From: Coniochaeta sp. PMI_546
Lineage: Eukaryota; Ascomycota; Sordariomycetes; Coniochaetales; Coniochaetaceae
DNA length: 64,000 nucleotides
Direction: 5' to 3'
Assembly: GCA_021432605.1 (NCBI GenBank)
Contig: MU271144.1
Location: 2,848,606 to 2,912,605 of the forward strand
Position numbers and translations under genes: made by a program. Below the pieces are notes generated by a model. The model was not told the DNA's origin and did no database searches. It saw only the letters and a list, made by a program, of their open reading frames with translations. Every line of letters begins with the position of its first letter. Positions within the stretch are counted from its first letter, which is position 1. Of the stretch, positions 46,092 through 59,170 are shown piece after piece.

Positions 46092-48694
46092 TTAATCCCT
46101 CAGCACCTTGGTAGCCTCCATTAAGTTCTTGATCTCGGCGGACAAACTCTCCCGCTGCTGCTTGGTCCATGGATCCTCGCCGGCAATGTTCTCCAGCTTG
46201 TTCTCGTCAAGAGCCAGAACCAAGTCCGAGTCAAAGACGGCCAAGGGGCCCTTCTCGTTCTGCTCACTGCCTGGCTTTCCGCAGAGAAGATAGCGATCGA
46301 CCGCCTGCTGGCAGACTGAGTCTACAAACCGCTTGCGAGCCACCTTGTAATACGAGCATAGGATGTCGTGGATGCCCTCTTGGACTTGCACGGCGTTGTC
46401 TTTGTCCACGGTCATTCTCCGGAGCTGATCAAGGGTGATATATTCGCGGTTCTCGTAGTCTTCCTTGTCGTGATTGTAGAACTGGAAGTTCTGGCACTTG
46501 TCCGCGAAGTGTTTCTCAATGCGATGCAATTTGAACTTGTTCAAGTTGGCAGAGAAATATTTGTTGTAGGTGTACGGCTTCGCAGATAACTCGATATCGA
46601 GCAAGAAGTTCGCGTGTCGCATGGCGCGCTTGTATGCCGCGCAGAGCCTGTCGAAAAGACAGTCCTCCCAAAGCGCGTTGCGGACGTTTTGATCTGTGAC
46701 GATGTCCTGCAGGAGCTGGACAATGAAGTCGTGGACCAGCAAGATTGCACGGGACACATGGGACATGACCAACTTGCGCCATTTCTTGGACTGTTCTTTG
46801 AACACGGTTCCAAGGATAGCGCTTCCAAACTAACTCATACCGTTAGTGACGTTCAACAGTAAAGTCCAGTTCCATGCCCGCTTACCGTGCCCAGCTCTGG
46901 GCCGCGGCTCCGCTCGTAGACAAGCTTGATATGATCCATGAGCGACTCATCCGAGGGCGGCTCGCATTCCTCTAGCTCAGCAATGATGCCTTCGAGTTCC
47001 GGATACTTCTCCGGCGCAACCAAGTCGAAGAGACTATCCGAATCACCTTCTTTGTTGTCGCCATCTCTCGGCAGGTTGCTCATCAGCTTCTGCTTCTCTC
47101 CTTTATCGGACTCACTGTCTTTGCCCGACTCTGACAAGAACTTCCGCGCGTGGCCACGCTTCCAGAGTTCGTGAGCAAAACCCTCATTCAGACTAATGAT
47201 TCTGGTGATTAGTCTCATCTCAGGTTTGTCTTCGAAGATGCTCGCATGGACGTAGTTGGCTTCAAGAGCATAGGCGACAATCTTCTGGAAGTCGTTGGCA
47301 AGCCTGCCTAGATATGATCGCTGGGCCTGACTATCGGCACGGGGAGCTCCGTAGCCTTTGAGTTGCTCCTTGCAATTTCTGAGACGGTTGTTGATCTCGG
47401 CTTTGACGTTTGGGAACTCCTTCTTCGTGATTCCCACGAGGAGCTCCCGCAGGCGGTCCTTGAGAGCATCGATACCAGTACGACCAGAGTTGGCAATCTT
47501 GCACCAAGGGTCGTTCCGGAAGAAGGCCTTCTCCTTGTCGTGACGTTGTTGAATACTCGAGTCTTGATCGTCGGCGTCACGGTTCTTGACCACACAGTAG
47601 CCCAGCTTGAGGTCGTTGCGTTTACCGAGGACAAGGTCAAGGACGGCTTGCTGGGTAGCTCGCTCGATGGCAAGATCTGGCTTGGTCAAGACACCCATGG
47701 TCCGCATGCCTTTGGGATCAGCTGTCTTTGCAAGCTCGAGGATCTCCTGTGTGGCAATGTCGACGTTGCAGGGAACGACCGCAAGGATGCTGAGAGTGTC
47801 TCATCAGTTGTGCGGCTACCAGGCAATGGGAATGTTAATCTAGAACTTACATGGTTCTGGGGTCTTTCATGTAGTTCTTGACCATCATTCGAATAAGCTC
47901 GATGTCTTCCTCGGTGGTGAGGCCTTACTAGCGTTAGAAGGCTGGACACTTTCTTATCACAGAGGTCAGGCATGGTGGAAGTGGACGTACCTGGCGTCGC
48001 TGTGCGGAATATGCCAGGGACGTCGATGACGGTGAGATGGATTTGCTGTGATAATATTTAGTTGAATACAACGAGTGTTTCGAAGCGTGCTCTCACATCA
48101 GGTCCACAGATCTCGACTTTCAAAATGTCCTCGGAGAATGTTGAAAGATCTCCGTTGGAGGTCTCATCATTCAACGCGCGGATTCCCATCTCGCGATTGG
48201 CCTGCCAAGCAGTTAGCATACAGGAAGCGTAGAGCAGCAATGGATCACGTACATCTTCAAAGATCTTGGCGAAGGCAACATCTTCGCCGGCTTCCACACG
48301 GCGAGCGAAGGCCCTCAGCCGTTGCTTCTCAGCCTCGCTAGCCGAAGGACGTGGGATGATAGAGATGTCTATGTATTGCTGTGCCTCACGACGGGAGGTG
48401 ATCTGCGTGGCATAACGCGTGCAGAGACCAGCCGCGCGAGGGAAGGAGAAGCCGGTCAGGCTCTCGAGCACCGAGGACTTTCCGGACGACTGGTCGCCGA
48501 CTACGACGAGCTACAGAGAAGGTGTTAAGTCAGAATATCGAGAAGAAGCGGATGCATTATACCTGCGGGAGGGGAATATCAGTTCCAATGTTGATTGCCC
48601 GTAATTTGTCGATTTTGTCGAGGAGCGACTGGTTTCCTAAGCCGCCACGCTCCTGTTCGACCTTCACGGATGAGCCGTCTGCAAGGGAACCCAT
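46092..48694 (-). CDS. Dynamin-family GTPase (Mx/Vps1-like, no PH domain)
   Basis: Seven exons: 48694-48563, 48510-48253, 48201-48097, 48045-47991, 47923-47851, 47789-46886 and 46829-46092, 754 aa. Dynamins are membrane-remodelling GTPases. GTPase motifs: G1 GDQSSGKSS (49-57), G3 DVPG (173-176, DLPG in classical dynamins) and G4 TKPD (243-246). The middle/stalk domain follows with an acidic Ser-rich insert (ESGKDSESDKGEKQK), and a C-terminal GED ends EATKVLRD. There is no PH or proline-rich domain, so it belongs to the fungal Mx-like/Vps1-like class rather than endocytic dynamin; mitochondrial Dnm1 and vacuolar Vps1 are the alternatives. The start MGSLADGSSVKVEQERGG is the first ATG in frame. 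Intron 2 (51 bp) is stop-free and 3n long. Confidence 0.92.
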
Positions 48695-49727
48695 ATTGGC
48701 CACTTTGCAGTAAGTAACGCTGCAGAAGAGGCTGTTGAGGTGACCAAAGCCAAGAAGGAAGATATAGTCAACAGAGAGACAAGCTGGGGGAGTCTAGAGT
48801 GAGATGGGGCGGGTGCTGGTAAGTAGGAAGAGAATCTTGTGGAGATGAGGCAGCAGTAACACCTAGAGGCTCTTCACTCAAGTAGACTTATCGCTGTTGC
48901 GAGCAAGGTGATCTTGAATCTCAAACCAGTTAAGAAGAAGAAGTAAAACTTGGACAGATCGAGCTAAGCAGATGGCTGGTTATCAAGAAAAGAGAGCGAA
49001 GCTCGTGACTGTTGAACTGCCTCCTCTTCGGCTATGACGCCTGGACATGGCTAGGTATTTATATTCCTGGACTTCCACGACAAGGTAGCTGATTCTCTAC
49101 TCTTCAACCAAAGCCATCATTAAGGTCGAATAAAGCGGCAGGCCTCCCACATTTGCATATTCAACTCAGCCAACGCAAGGTGCCCACATCCTGATGGTAG
49201 ACTGTCTCAAAGCCTCTGCTGGAGACCGCTTGACCGGTCGGGTGGGAACAGAAAAAGTCGCGAACGATGAGACGTGGCAGAGAATGCATGAGATAAGCTG
49301 CCATCCCAGGGACAAGGAAAGAGACAAGTTGGGATTCAGCCTTGCTGTTGCAAGGTGAAGGCTGTTGGTGTCCCGATACCATGCAAACTTAAGCGATGCG
49401 GCCAGAAGACAGACCCGGCAAGGCACACCTCCGCGCGGCCGCCCGCCAACACCCCAAAAAATCGACATAGCCGGGCAAATTTGCGAGGACAAACGATTCC
49501 TGGGGACTTGTAAGCATCTGAAGATCCAGGCTGCTTGAAGCAAAGCGTGGCGACGTGGCGGACAGAGGCGGTTTTAGCGTTTGGTCTATTAAATCTACGC
49601 AAGGTATTCAGAGATCTGCAGATGCCCGGAACCTGCACTTCATGCACATGATATGGTACAAGGATCATCAACACAACCCATCCAGACTTGATATTCTTCC
49701 TCCCACACCTTGCTCCTCCGGGCTGAC
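48695..49727. other. Intergenic, dynamin promoter and MCD4 3' flank
   Basis: No supported gene and no clear repeat. Short frames of up to 131 codons look like chance. Confidence 0.55.
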
Positions 49728-52700
49728 TCATTGAGTAGCCTGCAACTTCTCCTTACCATTGCCCACAACCTTAACCTCTGGTCCCGGCGCAGGTGCAACC
49801 TCGACACCAGCAATAAACATGCCACTCACCCCCTCCAGTATCGCCACAAAGACACAGAGCAGGCTCGCAATCACAAAATGCGATATCGTGCTCCCAATCT
49901 CCAGCCAGCTCCCCTCATCCTTGACGACCCAGAAGAAGTACAGCGTCAGCACATCGCTGACGGCCATGACCAGCATGAACAGCGCGCTCGGCGCCACCCC
50001 GAGCCTCTTGTTCAGTATCCCCAGGTTGGCCGAGATCAGCGCAAAGGGGATCATGAGCTTGAGGATCAGCAGGGCGCCCTGGGAGAAGGGGTCGAAGACC
50101 GGCAGGAGCCGCGTGACGCTCTCGAGCGAGAAGGACGAGATGGACGCTATGTTGCCCGTGCTGAAGAAGGCGGACTGCAGCAGCACGAAGAAGAAGAGCG
50201 CCACGCGCGCGTCATGCAGGGTCAGGGGCCGGAACGGCGCGGGGAGGTGGGTTGCGTTCTCGAACTTTGCGGCCGCGGAGCCGTTGGTGGTGGCGCTTGT
50301 GGAGCTCTTGCCGGACCTTGTGCTGGAGGTGAAGAGAAAGATTTCGTGCTCCAGCCTGACCCAGCAGACGAGCGTGATGGAGAAGGCGACGTAGAAGAGG
50401 CCTTCGTAGGAGATGGTGAGGATGACGAAGGTGGGCGCGCAGGTGAGGAAGATGACGAGGAGGCGGTGCATGTAGTGGTTGTTCTGCTGGAGGCGGTAGG
50501 CTAGCGGCATGAGGAGGGAGACGACTGCAATTTGTATCGTTTTAGTAGGATTCCGAGATTCTGATCAGTTATGAGCAACTTACCGAGTACTATCCACCCC
50601 ATGATCTGGTTGCCGGCCGGCAGGCCCTTCTTCGCTTGTAGAGAAAGAGCGCTCGAGCGGGTGATGACCATGGCCAGGCATGTCAGCCCGACCTGGACGC
50701 CAACGAGAGCCCGAGTGACATGGTTGCCTCGTGCTTGAGGCAGTTTCATAGGCGAGGAGAAGTCGGCGAGGATGAAATTCTCGAAGAGGAGATACACCAC
50801 GCCGATGGCGACCATCAAGGCGCCGCCAAGGAGCACCAAGGGCACGCTTTCCACCTTCATAGCTGGGAGCAGAGTAAAAGTGCTCATCGCCAGACAAGAC
50901 AGGAACCACGTGGCAACGAGGGCAATGTGGTTCTGGAGGAATGACAGACCGTACGCAGCCGGCCAAAATGCGCCAATGATGAAAAGCCCTGTCAGGATCT
51001 CCCGGTAGATGTATCCGACAGCCAGCGACTCGATCACAGCCACGTAAACCGCCGAGTTGAACGCCAGCGACGCCAGGCTGCCACCGCCCTGTATATGCCC
51101 AAACAGCTCCCTCCTGCCCTCTCTTAGGCTGTTGCGTCGGGCATACACCTCCTCCCAGAAGAAGGCCGGGAAGAACGCATAGAGGTAGTACGTGACGGGC
51201 GACTTGGACACCACAAACGACGCATACAGCGCCACCAGCACGGATGTGAAGACCGCAGTCGCCGCGGCCGTCCGCTCCGGCTTCACCCTCGAGTGCAGCA
51301 CATGCAGGTCGAGCACCGTCGTAAGCGCGTACGCGATCCAGCCCAGGTACCCGATCGTGACCAGCGCCCTGAGAAAAAGCCAGTCGTACGTCTGCAGGTA
51401 CCGCAGTCCCTGCAGCCCGATCTTGATGAGCACGGCCGTCTCCTCGATGGCCTCCTCGTACCGTCCCGCGTCGATCAGCCGCCTGATGTCCGCCACCCTC
51501 TGCTCGGCGCTGTGGCCCTCGCTCAAGGCCTTGTACGGCCTATACCGCAGCTCGCTCGCCTTCTTCTGCTCCTCCTTGACCCTGTACTGCTCCAGTATCG
51601 TCTGCGCGTTGACGAGATACGTCTCCGCCTTCTCCTTGATGTCGGCACTCAGATAGCTCAGCGGCAGCTCCCCGACCGAGTTGGCCGGGAACTCCACGCC
51701 GACGAGATACGCCATCAGCGCCGCGACGTCGGCCTGGTCGACGTCGTGCCGCCTGACCGCATCCAGGCCCCAATCCGCAGAGTAAGCGTCGTGGCCCGGC
51801 GCCGTGTCCTCCAGATAGACCTCGGGCCGCGCCACGCCCGACCCCCACGCGATGAGCGGCGTCCTCGTGTTGTCCGGGTGTCCGTCTCCGTGGCTGCCCC
51901 AGTCGCTCATGCCGTGGTCGGCGGTGAACACGAAGGCCGTCCTGTCGTCCCCGAAGAACTCCTCGACCAGCTCCGTGATCTCTTGCACCCCCTGGTCCAC
52001 CACCTTGAGGTTATTCAGGTACTCCTTCGAGTACGGCCGGTACTGGTGTCCCGCGGTATCCAGGCCGAGCAGATGCAAGAAGAACACATTCTTCTCCTTC
52101 CTCAACTCCCGCGCCAGCTTCTCGTCCTCACCGGCCTCGGCAAACAGGCCCTTCACCCTCTCAAACACCCAATAGTCGAGCGCCGTGGCGTCCGCGCTAA
52201 AGTCCTCAAAGTCGGCCGCGTAGCTGAACGCGTCGACCCGACCCGGCACGGCGCCCTGCTCGAACATGGGCAGGATGTCCGGGCTGCCCCAGCTCCAGGT
52301 GTGGCGGGAGCGGTTGAAGACGGAGTCGAAGTTGACCGGGTTCAGCTTCCAGCCCGTCGTGACGGCGGACACGTCCTCGTACAGGCCCGCTATGAGGGCC
52401 ACGTGGCCGGGGCGCGACTCGGTCGGCACGCGGGTGTGGGAGACGCCGAAGGTGCCGTGGTCGAGCACGCGGGACCGCAGAAAGGGGGCGAGCGGTCGCG
52501 GGGTCAGGTCCGCTTCGGATGTCGGGTAGGGTTCAGGGAATGACTGGAAGGCTTTGTCTGCGCGGAGGCCGTCGCCTGGAGAAGGAGAGTCAGTTAAATT
52601 GATCCAGAGAGGGTATTAGAGTCAGACGTACCGACGAAGAGGACGAGACGGTCGGCAGGCGGCTTTGAGGTAGGCGGCCTGGTCGGGAAGAGTTGCATGC

Positions 52701-52806
52701 CGGACACAATGGGAGACACAAAGTAGATGTCGAAGATGGAGAAGATGTAGACCAGGTGGAAGACCACGGCGATGGCCAAGAAGCGGGCTCGGGGAAAGGA
52801 CGCCAT
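49728..52806 (-). CDS. MCD4: GPI ethanolamine phosphate transferase 1 (Mcd4/PIG-N)
   Basis: Three exons: 52806-52632, 52575-50584 and 50524-49728, 987 aa. In the ER, Mcd4 adds phosphoethanolamine to the first mannose of the GPI precursor. Seen: an N-terminal TM anchor (FLAIAVVFHLVYIFSIF); the luminal alkaline-phosphatase-like domain with metal ligands in GDGLRADKAF (59-68), the nucleophile Thr110 in VPTESRPGH, GLDTAGHQYRP (about 240) and TADHGMSDWGSHGDGHPDN (about 290); then many TM helices to the end. The length fits the family (about 920-1000). Its product is needed by GPI proteins such as the one at the right edge. Phases agree at both junctions. Confidence 0.96.
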
Positions 52807-53665
52807 GGTGGGCGAGAGAGCTGTGCGGGTTGTCGCCGCTGGACTCAGATAGCTGCTTATCTCGTTTTCGGATGTCTTGGATGCTGATGTCTAGAGGGGA
52901 AGGGAAGGAGGTCGGTTATGAAAAGTGGTCAAATAGCCTCAGGCGGCGCAGTTCATTGCGAAGCCGCAAGAGTCGATAAATGAGAGACGTAGAAGAGGAC
53001 AGGTGTCAATGATAGAAACGACAGATCTAGACTGTCAGACAGCACAACACGAGCACATTGGAGATCGATGATGGCCGTCGTGGGTTACAGCCAATTTTCT
53101 GCCGACGCGGTTTCTTCTGGCCAACTTTCCGCATCGCCATCGCGTCAGATCCGCCATCTATGGGACTTCCATCCTATGAGTGGGCCGCGTCAGGGGTAAT
53201 AAAAGCTTAAGTGCGGCAGTGCTGTAGTGCTTTATGTAAGTAGCTGTACCTGCTACTGGAGGAAATACAGGCCTAACGTCATTAGCCGGAGTATCACAGG
53301 GTTAGGGTTCTTTTCAACAGTCTCCAGCCCCTTTTCGCCTCGAATAAGGGAACAAACCACGCCAGACGAGACCATTGGGATACTAGAACCTCATATATGC
53401 TATGGCTGGCCATTTGCTGGTCTAACATAGATACAAACAAAATCAAGCTATCGACTTCTGATCAGGCAGCCTCCATCTTCAAATGGTATCTCAGCTAACA
53501 AACACCACGTCCCCAAGACTCCAGTATCATGCAACGCAAACTCGACGACACCCGTGACCTCCGCTGAAAAGAGTGGGTAAACTTCTCACAACCTGATCGC
53601 TCCCGACATACTCGCGGCTTGATATACTATCATGCTGTCCTAAATATCATAACTACAGCCCTGGC
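52807..53665. other. Intergenic, MCD4 promoter and BRO1 3' flank
   Basis: No gene supported. A short telomere-like word GGGTTAGGG occurs near 53300-53308, too short to mean more than chance. Confidence 0.55.
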
Positions 53666-56600
53666 TCACCTCCACGCACTCAGCCCAGCCCACGGATCAG
53701 TCGGGTTCTGCTGCCCCTGTTGCGCCGAACCGGGTCTCGCTGGCGCACCACCCGCACCGTTGTAGTAGTCGTTGCTCTGGTAATGGAAAGTCTGTTGCGG
53801 ACCGAGAGGCGGCGGTCCTGGTGGCGGTGGAGGCGGCACGAAGCCCGGAGGGACATAGTTTGATGGTTGCTGTTGCTGAACCGGGGCCGCCGGGTTGCCG
53901 TATGTGCTGAACGGACGGGCTTGCTGACCAAAGCTCGTCTGCGTCGGCGGCGGGGATGCCGGACCCGGCCGCAAGGCACCGATGCCAAACGTTGTCTGCG
54001 TTGGTGGTGGAGAGGCCGGGCCCGGTATGCGTCCATGGCTGCTGGGGTTGTACGACTGCGGGCTAAATGTCTGATTCTGCTGGGCGAAGGACGCTTGGTT
54101 CGGTGGAGGTGAGCTCGGGAGTTGATACTGCCCGTTGAAGCTCTGCTGCGGGTACAACGGAGACGTGGTCTGGAAGTTGAGGGGTGTGGGTACTCCGCGC
54201 TGCTTCGGCGACGTCGTCGGGTTCTCCATGTGCATCCTCTCCATCAAGTCTCTTAAGCGCTCCTGCTCCAGCGCTGCCTTCGAACTCTTCTGGGCTGCTC
54301 TCTCCGCCCTCTCTTGCTCGATCTGCTTCAGCAACTGCGCGCCTTCCGAGCGCCGGTTGTTGACGAACGTCTCGACGTTCTTCTGCAGGCTCTCCACCGT
54401 CTCCTTCATCTCGCTATACCACCGTTTCGCGCTCTGCAGACCCGCTTCCAGGTCGAGGAACTCCTGATATGCTCGCTTGTATTTGTTGATCACCGAAGCC
54501 CTCTGCCGCTGAATAGACTCATACTTGCTCTGTTCAGATCGCACCCGCTTATCCTGCAGGAGGTTGTTAAATGTGACGGTCAGCTCCTTCATGAGAGCTG
54601 CTTGCTTGTGCGTCGCCTGGATGAGCCGGTTCTGGTGTGGCCGATACTTCTCCAGCTCCGACTGGAACAGCTGCTGCTCGTAGTTCGCAATAGATTTCTT
54701 GTTGAGGATCAAAATCTGGGATATATCGTCGTTGTGCGCCTAGTCGAGTCAGTATCACGGATCTTCATGAGTGAATTCTGGCGACATACCTTTTCCTTGA
54801 GATCCTTCAGCACTTGAATGCGCTCCCTCTTGATGAGATTCAGCTTCTTCAAGATATCCTCCACCTTCGCAATCTGGTCAGTGATACTGGGCAGCCCTTC
54901 GTCAAAGTCGGCGTCCAGGAGATTTTGCTCGACTGCGGGGCTATGCCCGCTGCCAGATTTGCCCTTGAGCTTGTTGACCGCCCTCTGGAACAGGATGTCG
55001 ACCTCGCCGTTTTGCGCCGCAGAGCGCATCTCCTCGAATTCGTTCTCGTTTGCCCTCAGCTTCATCGCCAGCTGGACGTCGCTCCTCGCAGCCTCGTCCA
55101 GTGCCTCTCTGTAATTCCTGATATCGTTCCTCAGTGTGGTCGTCAACCGCGAACTCGGTTGCTGCGTCCACTCGCCTTCATACTTGGACCTCATCTTTTC
55201 ACACACACTTTCCTCCATATCCAACTGTTTCGTGCTCTGATCCAGTATAGCCACAATCGAATCCTTCTGCGACTTCAGGAAGCCAAAAATCTCTCCTGGA
55301 TTCTCATGGTCGGCCACGTCGACGCACCATGTCCTAAAGTCCTCATCAGGCGTTATATCCTGCTGGTCAAAGCCGCCTTTCAGGACTTGGAGAGCCCCGG
55401 GCAACCGCAAATAGTCCAGACTAGCCGCCATCTCACCGTTCGCCGCGTCCACCCTCTCGGTTTCAGCCCGCACTAGTTTGGCCTTCTCCTCGTCGTAGAG
55501 ACTGGCCGACTCCGTCACAGCTAGTGGCACAATCTTGGCGAACAGGTCGGGGCCGGTTATTCTCTGGATATCTTGTCCAGCATACAGCTCGCTAACTGGG
55601 ATCGGTTTCGCGGCCGGAAGCTTCGAGACAGGCGGCACGCTAGCCTCTGCAGGCACTGGCTGATGATATATGTAGTCGTTGTCCTTGGTGATTTCCCGGA
55701 GCTTGTCCTGCACGGTAGCCAAGTGTCTCTTGGCAGTATCCGCAAGGACAGTGCCGGCATCGGCAGGCAGGTTCGCGATTGGCGGGATGGTCCCGGGGAA
55801 GCTGTTGGCAGTCCGCTGGGCTTCCTTCGCGGCGGCCTCGGCTATCTTGAGACGCGCAATCGCCGTGCCAGGCGAGTTGGCATCGTTGTCGGCCAGGGCT
55901 TGGAAGTACTGAGACATGGAAGCCATGAGGCTTGCTTTGACCTATCAAGACCCATGTTAGCGGTGTTCAATAGGAAGAGCCTCTCAGTCTGGATTAGACG
56001 ACGTACCTGGACCATCAGCAGCCAGACTTTCTCGAAAATGGCCTTGGCAACGTTGTCCTGCGCCCCTTCAATAGCCTGGGTGTACAATGTGGCAGCCTGA
56101 CTCGCCAGCTTCGCCAGCAACCCGTCCTTCTTCTTGTCCGTTATCTGCTTCTCAAGAAAGACCTCCTGTGCTTGGGCAAGCATGATGTGGATTAGGCACT
56201 TGACCGTATCCCGGCTGAGGTCGACGGAGGGCGCGTGGAGGAAATTCTCGTTGATGTAGGTGAACATGCCGGCAGAGGCTTGGAAGGAGTGATAAGCAGT
56301 CTTCAGGCCAGCCTCCTCAGATCTCGTTTGGTGTGCCGCATGGCAAGAGAGCACGGCCGATATATTAAATATTATGGACGCCTTCTCGAAAGCGAGCGAA
56401 TATTGGGAGGTGGGCTTGTGGGTGAAGGCATCGAACCTATTTGAGACAGAAGGGTTAGCATGTCGCATGACCAGGTCCTTGGTAGCCAGGAGGTCGTACC
56501 ACGTAAAGGAGATCTTGATGTGCTGCTCGTCGACGGGGAAGCGCAGGTCCAACAGCTCCAGCTGACCATAATACCTGTAGAGCAGGTCCCTCCCAGCAGT

Positions 56601-56777
56601 GCTGTCCTTGCCGGCGCCTCTCATATCCTGCCGTAGCCGATTCAAGGTGGCGCACTCTTCTGCGTAGCGTTCCGGGTCGTCGCCATAGGTGTTCTGTATG
56701 TACGACTTGAGTGGTGTTATCCAGTCGATCTCGTTCGTGGCCTTGAGCGGCACTGCGATCATGGGTGACTGCGCCAT
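53666..56777 (-). CDS. BRO1: BRO1-domain protein, ESCRT-III-associated Bro1 (ALIX/PalA class)
   Basis: Four exons: 56777-56500, 56436-56007, 55941-54790 and 54739-53666, 977 aa. Bro1 binds Snf7 (ESCRT-III) and recruits the deubiquitinase Doa4 during multivesicular-body sorting. The BRO1 domain (about 1-390) begins MAQSPMIAVPLKATNEIDW and carries FTWFDAFTHKPTSQYSLAFE, obtained only after removing a 63-bp in-frame intron. The V-shaped helical domain (about 400-760) includes CEKMRSKYEGEW, and the tail is proline-rich (PPPPPPGPPPLGPQ) with GPASPPPTQT twice. No YPxL motif is evident in the tail. The paralogue PalA/Rim20 is the alternative; length and the proline-rich tail favour Bro1 but do not settle it. 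Confidence 0.9.
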
Positions 56778-59170
56778 CTTGGGCGACTCTCTTTGATCCC
56801 TGATCAAGCGCAAGGCGAACAGATCGAGAGACCCAAGTCTCTACTGCGATGGAACGCCGGTTGTTGTCTCAAGCAAGCTGTCCTTGGTGGCGGAGAGGTG
56901 CAGTGTAGACGGGGACAAGGCGAGAATGTGGGGGAGGTGAGGACGTAGCGGGGTACCGCAGCGCGTCGGTGTAGCCTAAATCGGGACTTCTGATGTGGGC
57001 AATTACCACGTAAAACTTCACTTCATCCAATGTATTCTGGATTCCGGGCGACCTTGAACGAGGTGGAAAGTAATTGATTCTCGGTGTTCAACAGTCATTC
57101 CACGATTTCCTGGATTGCCGGCCGGTCAGAGTCACTGTGTCGGGCCACCAATCTACCTTATGGGTGGGTGCCAGAATATACCTTAAGCGACGTGACGAAG
57201 GCGGCGCAAGTTCCATAAATTCCCCAAATCGAAATGGGCTACGTGAAGATGACCAGGTCCTTCTTTTAGCTTTCCTCTCTGACCCGACAGTCGCGTGTTC
57301 TCGCTCTGCTTACGCGGTGAGAACGCTTAGGCTTGAGGGTATATTGAAGAGGCAGCGACAGGAGCACTGGCTGGTCCAGGACATGTGCCTGGTAGCCGCC
57401 GAGCAAAGAAAGATGTATGGGCTGCGCTTGTTAGCTTGTGTTTTTGCCCTCCTTCCATCATCAATAATAAGGTGACATTCCATCTCGGAGAAGTACCGAG
57501 TCGAGTAAGGTAGGATCCCACGTTAATCAATTAACCGCCAGGCTTACTTCTGGCCACTTCAGGGTATATGGCGCTATTGGGCAGCAAGTGTTCCCCAGGA
57601 AGTCTGATATCGACTCTTGCCGTCTCACCTGCAGTAGGTGACGGCCAACCGATCCACTGACTATTGCTGAATACACATTAACAGCATCGCTAGTGCAGTT
57701 CAGTCCCGTTGCGAGAGCTGCAACTGAGTCGGGCAGAGCTGGTCCACAAATGAGGTTGAAGCTGTCGTCCACATTCTCAACGCTTCAATGATGGCAACTT
57801 GCAAGATCAAAGTGCACATTGACTATCGTAGCGGGCTTCATGCAGGTGACAGCCAGTGAGGGCCACTGCAGGTAGCTTGAGGAACCTGGTTGGCCAGAAC
57901 ACAGGATTGGATATGCGGCCCGCTGGCGGCAGTCACCGCGGCCCATCTGAAGGACCCCTGCAAGTCTAAGGAATGCTTCTGCCCAACGTCAACTCCTTCG
58001 GAAAAGGGGCGCTCAAAGACAAGAGCTAACGACTGTTGACATGATACGTATCATGCATGGAAACAAGCCTTTAACACTCCCGTCACTAGAACAGCGACCT
58101 GTTATGCGACCAAACCTTGTGTGAGAGCATATGTACGTGATCTGTGGTTGTTGGTTGAATTCCGTCACCTCCTTTTTGACCAGCGTCTCTGACTTCACCT
58201 CAGGACCAAGGCTGAAAAGATGGTGGCCACTCTCGTAGTGGCCACTCTCCTTCTGGCCTCTCATAGATCGTGCCGCTGACAGTGTCTACCTGACCTTGCC
58301 TCCAATTCAAACTTGAGGTATGGTTTGAGCCATGTTCTGAGCTGTGGAGCTGGCGATGCTCTCCTTTTTCTCTTATAACTGTCATTGCTTTCCAAGCCAG
58401 TACACACCACGAACAGAAGGGGGACTGACATGGCGTAGACAGAACCCCCATAACCAAAGTTGACCGCCTCAGTTGCTCAGGGCATGGACTCTAAAGAGAT
58501 GTGAGCGTATGCTTCCTCATTGCGCACAAGGCCACATAGTCCCATACAAGAGCTCATTTTTCAGGCTTTGAAAGGATATCTCATGCAGTATCCAGTCCCC
58601 ACAAGGTCACACGTAGCAGGCCTTCAAAACCCCGAGACCAAATCCTTCCATAGATCTCCTCGGCTTGACATTTCAACAATCATCGTTGATTGCAATACCG
58701 GATCCTTCATTGAGCTATCGCTGGAGGAATACAGCACTTAGTTGTCGGTCCGCTGATGGTTGTTGCTGCTCTGTGGTTCTTTCTTTCTGGAAAAATGTTG
58801 CTCAGTGTTTCTTCCTCCTTCCATTGTCGTTATCGCTTGGTTGCTTGATAGTGCCTACTACGATACGGGCGTATCAGGTAGGCATACCGAGACCAAGGTA
58901 GCTACGTACCTTAGGCATGTGTTCGAAACGAAGATTAACCTGGAAGGGACTCAACCGGCAAAGCCTCGGCCCTTAACATGAGGTCAAACTGATCCTACAG
59001 GTAAGGTACCTGTACCTGGCTATCCACCTCACTCGCTCTTGCCTCTACTCGGAATTCTTCACCACTCCACGCAAAGCAAAGCAACATTGCAAGTTCCATC
59101 ACCACCAAAGGTCTCCTTGAGGTGTTCTTTCTCCTGTCGACTCTTGCCGAAAGCGGCTTGACAGGCTGCC
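56778..59170. other. Divergent intergenic region
   Basis: 2.4 kb between BRO1 (-) and the zinc-finger gene (+). No gene is supported. A 12-bp word GTGGCCACTCTC occurs twice near 58223-58249. Confidence 0.55.

Noticed and set aside
53295-53310. Telomere-like GGGTTAGGG word
   Set aside because: Less than two repeat units; expected by chance in 64 kb.
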